From Lachnospiraceae bacterium (GTDB lineage: Bacteria > Bacillota > Clostridia > Lachnospirales > Lachnospiraceae): a stretch of 36,503 nt of DNA. The notes below the pieces were generated by a model that was not told where the DNA came from, searched no databases, and was given only the letters and a program-made list of their open reading frames with translations. This document shows, in pieces, positions 30,227-36,503 of this stretch (position 1 is its first letter; the number at the start of each line of letters is the position of its first letter). The stretch lies in assembly GCA_900771195.1 (NCBI GenBank), contig CAAGMZ010000002.1, positions 1-36,503 of the forward strand, given 5' to 3'. The position numbers and the translations under genes are program-made.

Positions 30227-32272
30227 GTGAAATTTAGGACTTTAAGAGGGAAAATAAAATCGCACAGATGGCTTAAGGTATTGCTTATCACTGTTTTAGT
30301 ATGTCTGCTTCTTGAGTTTTTTGTGTTCAATATAAATGCTTTTCACCTTGTGGGCGGCAATTACAGCCGTAAGACTCTTGACATATCGGAGGCTCTTGTC
30401 AGCAATTTTGACCAAAGCACAATGACGGGTACCTGCGGCAAACGCAGTACAATAGAATTTACGGACATCAATGAGCCGGTGGGAACACTGACTGTTGAAG
30501 GTTATTCGGCCGCAGGCAGCACAATAAGCTATAGGATTGACATGGCAGACGATACCAATTCCTCATACAGAAACGGTATTGCAGAGCTTGTTGCCATAAA
30601 AGGCAATACAAAAAGCGAGACCATTCCGTGCAATTTTTCCGGCAATGTCCATAAATTACGGATTTCCTGGGATAATGGCGAAAAAGAGGCCGTGACAATC
30701 AGCAGGATAGAGATTAACAAGCCAATCGGAATGCATTTCAGCATTGTACGGTTCCTGACGATTATAGCCTCTGTCATGGCGATATACGGTCTTGGCTCTG
30801 TATTTTTGTCGGGAAGATACGGCGACGACAGCAACAGGGTTAAAGTTCCGGCATTTATTATTACGGCGGTTCTTATTATGACTGCACTTATGATGACGCC
30901 GGGCTCGTTTTCCGATTTCAAAAGCAGCACGGGAAACCAGCTTACCAAGGAACTTGTGGATGCTTTTGAGGCGGGGCAGGTCCATCTTCTGACACCTGTG
31001 GGTGATGACCTTCTGGCACTTGACAATCCTTATGACTGGAGCGAGAGGAGAGCGGAGGGTGTCAAATGTCTGTGGGATCATCTTCTCTACGATGGCAAAT
31101 ATTATTCTTATTACGGAATCGGCCCGGTGCTTTTGCTGTTTCTGCCGTATCATCTGATTACAGGATATTATTTTCCGTCCGTGTGGGCGTCCTGGCTTTT
31201 CGGATGCATAGGGATATTGTTTCTCACGAAGTTGTATCTTGCCGTGGCCGACAGATGGTGGGGCAAAGTACGGTCATCGCTTGTGCTCATGGGACTGATA
31301 ATGATGCAGCTTTCATCGGGTATCTGGTTTACCTTCAACTGGGGGAATTTCTATGAGATAGCCCAGAACGGCGGATTTGCGGCGGTGACGGCGGGTGCAT
31401 ATTTTCTCTTTACGTCCGATGTGCTCGGGGAAGGAAAAATATACAAAGGCAGGCTTGCGCTTTCTTCTTTTTTTCTGGCGCTCGGAGTACTCTGCAGGCC
31501 GACACTGGCGGTATACTGTATAGTGGCACTTTTCTTCATATATGCCGGGTTCAGAAAGACGAAGGAGCACAGGGTATCGTATTTTCTTGCGGCGCTGCTT
31601 CCTTTCGTAGTGCTGGGAACAGTTCAGATGGCATATAATTATGCAAGGTTCGGCTCAGTGATGGATTTTGGAATACAGTATTCCCTGACCATCAATGACT
31701 TTACCAAATCGCAGTATCACACGCATTTTGTGCTTATTGGGCTCTGGAACTACCTTTTTGCCCTGCCGTCCTTCAGTCAGGAGTTTCCGTTCATTGTGCC
31801 GTCGTCAGTTGACCTTTTCAGACCTAACGGATATTATTTTGTGGCAACGTCAACTGCAATAGGGCTTGTATGGAAAGCACTGCCGCTTCTGTCATACGGT
31901 TTTGCACACAGGGCATACAGGTCGACCGATAACCCGCATAAAAAGCTCTATACCGTTCTCATTGCGGTTTCATGCATAATAGCGCCGCTCATAATTATTT
32001 TTTCCATATGGGAGAGCGGATACGGAGCGAGGTACTGCGTGGATTTTGCATGGCAGATGCTTATGGGAGCGCTGATAATCGCATTCATGGTGTGGCAGCG
32101 GGCAAGCGCTCCGGTAAAAAAACATCTTAACACGGCTATGATTGTTGCCACGGTAATATGTTTTGCTCTTGTATTTGCACAGACAGAGACATGGTTCATG
32201 AAAGGAAATATTCCGGATGAGCTCAGAAACTTAATACTTTCGTACGGAAGACTTTGGGAATTTTGGAGATAA
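30227..32272 (+). CDS. Large polytopic membrane protein, GT-C glycosyltransferase-like
   Basis: This 681-residue protein starts at GTG 30227, 8 bases after GAGAGGAG; a TTG at 30209 lies inside the previous stop region and is less likely. After a first membrane helix (about residues 14-31) comes an external domain of about 140 residues with beta-rich sequence. About ten more membrane helices follow from residue 175. The segment DNPYDWSERRAEGVKCLWDH, LLYDGKYYSYYGIGPVLL lies in an external loop and is of the kind seen in lipid-linked-sugar GT-C enzymes. Family membership is by general resemblance only. Being in operon with the LicD fusion, it may transfer or modify a surface sugar. Confidence 0.65.
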   Translation: MKFRTLRGKIKSHRWLKVLLITVLVCLLLEFFVFNINAFHLVGGNYSRKTLDISEALVSNFDQSTMTGTCGKRSTIEFTDINEPVGTLTVEGYSAAGSTISYRIDMADDTNSSYRNGIAELVAIKGNTKSETIPCNFSGNVHKLRISWDNGEKEAVTISRIEINKPIGMHFSIVRFLTIIASVMAIYGLGSVFLSGRYGDDSNRVKVPAFIITAVLIMTALMMTPGSFSDFKSSTGNQLTKELVDAFEAGQVHLLTPVGDDLLALDNPYDWSERRAEGVKCLWDHLLYDGKYYSYYGIGPVLLLFLPYHLITGYYFPSVWASWLFGCIGILFLTKLYLAVADRWWGKVRSSLVLMGLIMMQLSSGIWFTFNWGNFYEIAQNGGFAAVTAGAYFLFTSDVLGEGKIYKGRLALSSFFLALGVLCRPTLAVYCIVALFFIYAGFRKTKEHRVSYFLAALLPFVVLGTVQMAYNYARFGSVMDFGIQYSLTINDFTKSQYHTHFVLIGLWNYLFALPSFSQEFPFIVPSSVDLFRPNGYYFVATSTAIGLVWKALPLLSYGFAHRAYRSTDNPHKKLYTVLIAVSCIIAPLIIIFSIWESGYGARYCVDFAWQMLMGALIIAFMVWQRASAPVKKHLNTAMIVATVICFALVFAQTETWFMKGNIPDELRNLILSYGRLWEFWR

Positions 32273-32296
32273 GCACTACCAAATTCTGAGGGTTTA

Positions 32297-32305
32297 TGTT
32301 AAAAT
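32297..32305 (+). promoter_or_regulatory. Extended -10 promoter element upstream of rubrerythrin
   Basis: TGTTAAAAT (32297-32305) is an extended -10 box in the 63-base gap before the rubrerythrin gene. The -35 position (TACCAA, 32277-32282) is weak. No PerR-box-like palindrome was evident by eye. Confidence 0.45.
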
Positions 32306-32335
32306 TAACTTACTAAATTCAGGAGGTATTTTACA

Positions 32336-32875
32336 ATGGAATTAAAAGGAAGCAAGACAGAAGCTAATCTTATGGCAGCGTTTGCCGGAGAGTCACAGGC
32401 ACGCAATAAGTACACTTATTACGCATCAAAGGCTAAGAAGGACGGATATGTCCAGATAGCCAATATTTTCGAAGAGACGGCTAATAATGAGAAGGAGCAC
32501 GCCAAGATATGGTTCAAGCTTCTTCACGGCGGAGCTGTACCCGGAACCGTGGAGAATCTTAAGGATGCCGCAGACGGTGAGAATTATGAGTGGACAGATA
32601 TGTATGCTCAGTTCGCAAAGGATGCCAGAGAAGAGGGATTCAACGAGATAGCAGATCTTTTTGACGGAGTGGCAGCAATTGAGAAGGAGCATGAGGAGCG
32701 TTACCGCAAGCTTCTTGCCAATGTGGAGAACGGACTCGTATTCTCAAAGGACGGGGACTGCATCTGGCAGTGCGCTAACTGCGGACATATCGTAATAGGC
32801 AAAAAGGCTCCTGATGTATGTCCTGTATGCAATCATCCTCAGGCATACTTCCAGGTTAAGGCTGAGAACTACTAA
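32336..32875 (+). CDS. rbr: Rubrerythrin
   Basis: This 179-residue non-haem iron protein reduces hydrogen peroxide in anaerobes. The four-helix di-iron domain has Glu residues in FAGESQARNKY and the two ExxH motifs NNEKEHAKIW and AIEKEHEERY. A C-terminal rubredoxin-like FeS4 domain carries CANCGH and CPVCNHPQ. CAGGAGG precedes the ATG. It is probably expressed from its own promoter; the next gene lies 23 bases downstream and may be co-transcribed. Its presence fits an anaerobic lifestyle. Confidence 0.96.
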   Translation: MELKGSKTEANLMAAFAGESQARNKYTYYASKAKKDGYVQIANIFEETANNEKEHAKIWFKLLHGGAVPGTVENLKDAADGENYEWTDMYAQFAKDAREEGFNEIADLFDGVAAIEKEHEERYRKLLANVENGLVFSKDGDCIWQCANCGHIVIGKKAPDVCPVCNHPQAYFQVKAENY

Positions 32876-32898
32876 TTCAAGCATAAGGAGAAGGTACA

Positions 32899-35307
32899 AT
32901 GCAGTACGGATATTTTGATCTTGATAACAAGGAATATGTCATTACAAGACCTGATACTCCGTCGGCCTGGGCCAATTACCTCGGCTCACCGGAGTATGGT
33001 GCAATTGTTTCCAATAACGGTGGCGGTTACAGCTTTGTAAAAAGCGGTGCCAACGGAAGAATTTCAAGATACCGTTTCAACTCCAACATCGGGCTTCCCG
33101 GTAGATATGTATATATCAGGGACAACGATGCCAATGATTACTGGTCTGCCACATGGCAGCCTGTGGGAAAGCCTCTGGACAGATATAAGTCGGAGTGCCA
33201 TCACGGTACGGCATATACGACCATAAAGACGGACTATGCTGATATTCACTCGGAGCTTACGTACTATGTTCCGCTTAATAAGACTTACGAAGTCTGGAGA
33301 ACAAGGATTACCAACAGCTCGGACAGAGCGAGAAATTTGTCCGCCTTCGGTTTTATTGAGTTCACCAATGAAAGCAATTATGAGCAGGATCAGGTTAATC
33401 TCCAGTATACACTCTTTATTACAAGGACATCCTTCGAGGGGGATAAAATCATCCAGCATATCAATGAGAATGATTGCAAGGATGAGACAGGCTCCAACCA
33501 TAAGGAGCGGTTCTTCGGCGTTGTGGGAGCACCTGTTGCCGCGTACAACGGTAATTTAGACAGCTTTATAGGACCCTACAGGGATTACGGAAATCCCATA
33601 GCTGTCGAGAGAGGCTTCTGCGACAACAAGCTTAACTACAACTCCAATGCCTGCGGAGCGCTTCAGTCCAATCTGATGCTTGCACCGGGCGAGACAGCGG
33701 AGCTAATATATGTTCTGGGACAGTACAATGCAGCAGAGTCCGAGGCAATTCTTGAGACCTACAGAGAATCCGGAAAGGTTGATGCAGAGCTTAAGGAACT
33801 TAAAGATTACTGGCACGGCCAGCTTAATAATTTTCAGGTTGAGACGCCGTCACCGGAGTTTAACAACATGGTAGATGTGTGGAATGCATACCAGTGCTTT
33901 ATAACATTTATATGGTCAAGGGCCGCATCCTTTGTATACTGTGGTCTGAGAAACGGTTACGGCTACAGGGACACTGTTCAGGACATACAGGGTATTATTC
34001 ATATCAACCCTGAGCTTGCTGCAGAGAAAATCCGTTTTATGATTTCTGCGCAGGTGGACAATGGAGGAGGTCTTCCCCTTGTAAAATTCGACCATAACGC
34101 AGGTCATGAAAACTGTCCTGATGAGAATGACGAGAATTCGGTATACGCCAAGGAGACAGGACATCCCTGTTACAGGGCTGATGATGCGCTGTGGCTCTTC
34201 CCTACTGTTAACAAGTACATCGGAGAGAGCGGAAACAAGGCATTTCTTGATGAGGTTATACTTTACGCTAACGGCGGTGAGGATACGGTTTACAACCACC
34301 TTAAGAAGGCAATCAATTTTTCCATGGAGAGACTTGGCGCTCATTCAATGCCTGCCGGGCTTTATGCTGACTGGAACGACTGCCTGAGACTTGGCAAAAA
34401 GGGTGAGTCTACCTTTGTGGCATTCCAGCTCTATTATGCAATGAACATAATGAGAGACTACTCTAAGGAACGCGGCGACAGTGAATATGTATCATATCTT
34501 GACAGGGTTCAGGCAAAGTTAGGTGAAAGCCTTTCGGCATGCTGGGATGAGGACAGGTTCATAAGAGGATACCGTGAGAATGGTGAAATCGTCGGCGCCA
34601 AACACGACCCCGAGGCCAATATGTGGCTCAATCCTCAGTCGTGGTCGATTATCTCAGGTTTTGCCACGAAGGAGCAGGGCGAGACGGCCATGAAGTGTGT
34701 TCATGACATTCTTAACACGCCTTACGGAATAAAGATTATGGAGCCTCCGTATGTTGATCATTATTTTGACGGAGCGCTTATGCATATCTTTAATCCGGAC
34801 ACAAAGGAAAACGGCGGTATTTTCTCCCAGACACAGGGATGGGCAATACTTGCCGAAGCACTTCTCGGTCACGGAGATCAGGCATTTGAGTACTTCCTTG
34901 AGTCTTCACCTGCAAGTATGAATGATAAGGCCGAGGTAAGAGTTATGGAGCCTTATGTTCACGGTCAGTTTACGGAGGCAACACGCTCACCTTATGCCGG
35001 ACGCTCCCATGTACACTGGCTTACCGGAACAGGCTCAACAGTCATGGTAGGCTGCGTTGAAGGTATCTGCGGAATGCGACCCAATGCCGACGGGCTTGTG
35101 ATAAGTCCCTCAATCCCCTCAGCATGGGATGGGTTTAAGATTGAGAAGAATTTCAGAGGAAAACACCTCTCAATCAATATTAAGAATCCTGAACATGTGC
35201 AGAGCGGCGTCAAATCGGTTACCGTTAACGGACAGGCAGTGGACGGCAATTTTGTCGATGCCGGGATTATGACAGAAAAGACAGACATAGAAGTAGTTAT
35301 GGGATAA
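32899..35307 (+). CDS. Cellobiose phosphorylase, glycoside hydrolase family 94
   Basis: This 802-residue enzyme matches the length and order of GH94 cellobiose phosphorylases: N-terminal beta-sandwich (MQYGYFDLDNKEYVITRPDT), linker, (alpha/alpha)6 barrel and C-terminal beta domain. The general acid is D491 in GLYADWNDCLRL, at the place of D490 of the Cellvibrio gilvus enzyme. GYRDTVQDIQGI, HWLTGTGSTVMVG and the early GSPEYGAIVSNNGGGYSFVK are further family landmarks. It would split cellobiose with phosphate to glucose 1-phosphate and glucose in the cytoplasm; no signal peptide is present. AAGGAGAAGG precedes the ATG. No cellobiose transporter is next to it. A terminator follows. Confidence 0.93.
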   Translation: MQYGYFDLDNKEYVITRPDTPSAWANYLGSPEYGAIVSNNGGGYSFVKSGANGRISRYRFNSNIGLPGRYVYIRDNDANDYWSATWQPVGKPLDRYKSECHHGTAYTTIKTDYADIHSELTYYVPLNKTYEVWRTRITNSSDRARNLSAFGFIEFTNESNYEQDQVNLQYTLFITRTSFEGDKIIQHINENDCKDETGSNHKERFFGVVGAPVAAYNGNLDSFIGPYRDYGNPIAVERGFCDNKLNYNSNACGALQSNLMLAPGETAELIYVLGQYNAAESEAILETYRESGKVDAELKELKDYWHGQLNNFQVETPSPEFNNMVDVWNAYQCFITFIWSRAASFVYCGLRNGYGYRDTVQDIQGIIHINPELAAEKIRFMISAQVDNGGGLPLVKFDHNAGHENCPDENDENSVYAKETGHPCYRADDALWLFPTVNKYIGESGNKAFLDEVILYANGGEDTVYNHLKKAINFSMERLGAHSMPAGLYADWNDCLRLGKKGESTFVAFQLYYAMNIMRDYSKERGDSEYVSYLDRVQAKLGESLSACWDEDRFIRGYRENGEIVGAKHDPEANMWLNPQSWSIISGFATKEQGETAMKCVHDILNTPYGIKIMEPPYVDHYFDGALMHIFNPDTKENGGIFSQTQGWAILAEALLGHGDQAFEYFLESSPASMNDKAEVRVMEPYVHGQFTEATRSPYAGRSHVHWLTGTGSTVMVGCVEGICGMRPNADGLVISPSIPSAWDGFKIEKNFRGKHLSINIKNPEHVQSGVKSVTVNGQAVDGNFVDAGIMTEKTDIEVVMG

Positions 35308-35315
35308 AACTTATC

Positions 35316-35352
35316 AGGGTGTCCGGGGTCCTGCGGCTTTGGACACCTTTTT
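35316..35352 (+). terminator. Rho-independent terminator after the GH94 gene
   Basis: AGGGTGTCC (35316-35324) pairs with GGACACCTT (35341-35349), including one G-T pair, around a 16-base loop. The run of T residues at 35348-35352 follows directly. It lies 8 bases after the stop codon. Confidence 0.88.
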
Positions 35353-35386
35353 AATTATACTGCGGGAACAAAGGATGGTAACATAT

Positions 35387-35482
35387 ATGCGGATAGCAGT
35401 GTGTGATGATAGGAGATATCATTTTGTCATAGTTTGCGACAATCTGACACCGCTTTTCAAACTGAACTTTTCAGCAAAATAA
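35387..35482 (+). pseudogene. Remnant of a LytTR-type response regulator start
   Basis: A 31-codon frame begins MRIAVCDD, the hallmark N-terminus of LytTR/AgrA-type receivers (first beta strand and acidic pair), after AAAGGATGG. The remaining residues, RRYHFVIVCDNLTPLFKLNF and SAK, do not resemble a receiver. I read this as the first eight codons of a lost regulator joined to unrelated sequence by a deletion. A short unrelated peptide is the alternative. Confidence 0.5.
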
Positions 35483-35503
35483 GGCATTTCAAAGGGTTTG
35501 TAA

Positions 35504-35857
35504 GTGTTCAAATTTATGATAGTAATGATGTTCATGTTTGTCATGACCTGGTGTTCGAAACAGGCAACCGCTAAGACTGCAAACTGTTCCGAAATAACTG
35601 CTAATTTTGCGAAATCACAGGTGTCATTTTCGAATGTAAAATTTTATGATTTCTATAATGACTATCTTGTTACGAATTTCAATAAAAAGAACTTATTAGT
35701 TTTAAGCAATACATTAAATTCTACAGAAGTGTGGATAGATGATACAAGCTGTAATAGAGTTATGTGTGTTAGCAAGAAGCTTTCATCAAGACCAAATTCA
35801 TTTGTACTTTATACTAATTATGATAAAACTCAGGGTGACACATATTATGTAAAATAG
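35504..35857 (+). CDS. Small exported protein of unknown function
   Basis: This 117-residue protein starts with GTG 35504, 7 bases after AAAGGG. The first 17 residues (MFKFMIVMMFMFVMTWC) are strongly hydrophobic and are followed by SKQATAKTA, so a signal peptide with cleavage after ATA is likely. The cysteine at 17 is not in a good lipobox. The mature part of about 93 residues has three further Cys (NCSEI, TSCNRVMCV) and a beta-rich look (VSFSNVKFYDFYNDYLVTNF). I do not recognise the family. Its A+T content is higher than that of the genes to the left. It lies between two response-regulator remnants, 11 bases before a tiny membrane peptide gene. Confidence 0.6.
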   Translation: MFKFMIVMMFMFVMTWCSKQATAKTANCSEITANFAKSQVSFSNVKFYDFYNDYLVTNFNKKNLLVLSNTLNSTEVWIDDTSCNRVMCVSKKLSSRPNSFVLYTNYDKTQGDTYYVK

Positions 35858-35868
35858 GAGCAGATTTT

Positions 35869-35967
35869 ATGAAGAAAAAGTTAATAACTGTTATTTTATC
35901 AGTTGTTCTGGTATTGGCAGCCGCGTTTTGTGTGTTCAGATTTGCCATAGTGGGTTTTTCGATTTGA
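35869..35967 (+). CDS. 32-residue membrane peptide or truncated exported protein
   Basis: ATG 35869 lies 8 bases after AGGAG and encodes MKKKLITVILSVVLVLAAAF followed by CVFRFAIVGFSI, ending at TGA 35965-35967. It is a lysine start and one hydrophobic helix. The opening looks like a signal peptide, so it may be the front of a longer exported protein cut by a deletion. It could also be a genuine small membrane peptide co-transcribed with the gene 11 bases upstream. No cyclisation or leader motif of an AgrD-type pheromone is evident. Confidence 0.5.
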   Translation: MKKKLITVILSVVLVLAAAFCVFRFAIVGFSI

Positions 35968-35989
35968 GTTCAGGTACCCCGCAGAACAA

Positions 35990-36019
35990 TTGACATTGCA
36001 TCATTGCCGTGTGTAATAT
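35990..36019 (+). promoter_or_regulatory. Promoter upstream of the second regulator remnant
   Basis: TTGACA (35990-35995), an 18-base spacer and TAATAT (36014-36019) form a good sigma-A-like promoter, 68 bases before ATG 36088. It suggests the regulator was, and possibly still is, transcribed on its own. Confidence 0.6.
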
Positions 36020-36087
36020 AAAATGCACGGAAGAATTTCGCCTCACTTTGTAAATTTGACAAGATTTTACGGGAAGAGAATAAACAT

Positions 36088-36489
36088 ATGTTTAAGATTG
36101 CTATTTGTGATGATGAATGTCAATTCAGAAAAATAATCCGGGAATTATTAACAGACTATATGAATAAAAATGGAGTTTTGTACGAGATTGATGAATTTTC
36201 CTCAGGGAGAGAGCTTGCAGACTTGGGGATTGAGATTAATAAGTATAAAATTGTTTTTCTGGATATAAACATGGACGCGATTATCAGGAAGATGAATTGT
36301 GTGGTTAAAAAGAAAACCTTTAATTTCAATGAAGTGACAAAAAATGTGCCGTTGGAACGTTTACTGTATATAGAAAGCCGTTTGCATAAACTGGAAGTGA
36401 ACAAAATCGCTGCGCGATGGCCTGCCAAGGCTGTGGCGCAGTTTTCTACTTTTTCTAAAAAAGGCAGTGACAGGATTGTCCCAAGATAG
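36088..36489 (+). pseudogene. LytTR-family response regulator with internal and C-terminal deletions
   Basis: Residues 1-63 are a good receiver N-terminus: MFKIAICDDECQFRKIIREL with the D8-D9 pocket and phospho-acceptor D59 in IVFLDINMD. The sequence then jumps to RKMNCVVKKKTFNFNEVTKN and VPLERLLYIESRLHKLEV, the first strands of a LytTR DNA-binding domain. About half the receiver, including its Lys, is missing. After about residue 104 the frame continues as NKIAARWPAKAVAQFSTFSK, which is not LytTR-like. A complete protein would be about 230-250 residues; this one is 133. The frame is open, but the product is unlikely to work as a regulator. The ATG has a GGGAAGAG site. Confidence 0.75.
36410..36445 (+). 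terminator. Terminator-like hairpin inside the regulator remnant
   Basis: CTGCGC (36410-36415) and GCGCAG (36436-36441) are perfect inverted arms with an inner GCCT/AGGC pairing, followed by TTTT and a further T-rich stretch. It falls where the frame stops resembling LytTR, so it may be the terminator of a neighbouring unit brought in by the deletion. Confidence 0.5.
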
Positions 36490-36503
36490 TATTGTTAAAG
36501 TAC

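Noticed and set aside
35869..35967. An AgrD-type pheromone precursor
   Set aside because: The peptide has a basic start and one helix, but no central cysteine-containing ring region or acidic tail, and no AgrB-like gene is next to it.

Overview
The window is 36.5 kb from a chromosome with the gene order, ribosome-binding sites (AGGAGG-like) and protein sequences of a Clostridia-class Firmicute. The multi-TM chemoreceptor, LicD fusion and GH94 phosphorylase fit a gut or rumen Lachnospiraceae member. This assignment is by eye, and I cannot name a genus. Almost every gene is on the + strand. I see no rRNA, tRNA, insertion sequence or CRISPR array.

Positions 1-14915 hold the S10-spc-alpha ribosomal superoperon, entered in the last 52 codons of rplC. 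It runs from rplD to rplQ and includes secY, adk, map, infA, rpmJ, rpsD (S4) and rpoA. Several starts were moved to match Shine-Dalgarno spacing: rpmC, rplE, rpsH, rplF and infA. The unusually long gaps (rpsZ-rpsH, rpsH-rplF, infA-rpmJ, rpmJ-rpsM) contain hairpins and a promoter-like site that may be regulatory. After a terminator come ecfA1-ecfA2-ecfT (the energizing module for vitamin ECF transporters), truA, an EamA-type permease, a consensus promoter with a leader hairpin, rplM-rpsI and a terminator.

Positions 20189-21386 are the most unusual part. Five tandem 52-53-bp units, each a TACGGAC...GTCCGTA inverted repeat, lie directly upstream of a gene for an uncharacterized protein. Its C-terminal half looks like a PD-(D/E)XK-type nuclease fold with a WEHEG variant of the catalytic motif. 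I regard this array-plus-gene pair as the best candidate for an undescribed system here.

Positions 21387-35352 are an accessory region. It contains a VanR/VanS-like two-component pair preceded by a TTAAGA-N5-TTAAGA direct repeat, an acyltransferase-3 membrane protein, and a type IV prepilin-like gene broken by one missing base at its cleavage site. A six-TM chemoreceptor and its terminator follow. Next comes a surface-polymer cluster: a DUF3048/YerB-like protein, a LicD domain fused to a long second domain, and a large GT-C-like membrane protein. Rubrerythrin and a GH94 cellobiose phosphorylase with terminator close the region.

Positions 35353-36503 look like a decaying locus. There are two remnants of LytTR-type response regulators, one reduced to its first eight codons and one with its middle deleted, and between them a small exported protein and a 32-residue membrane peptide.
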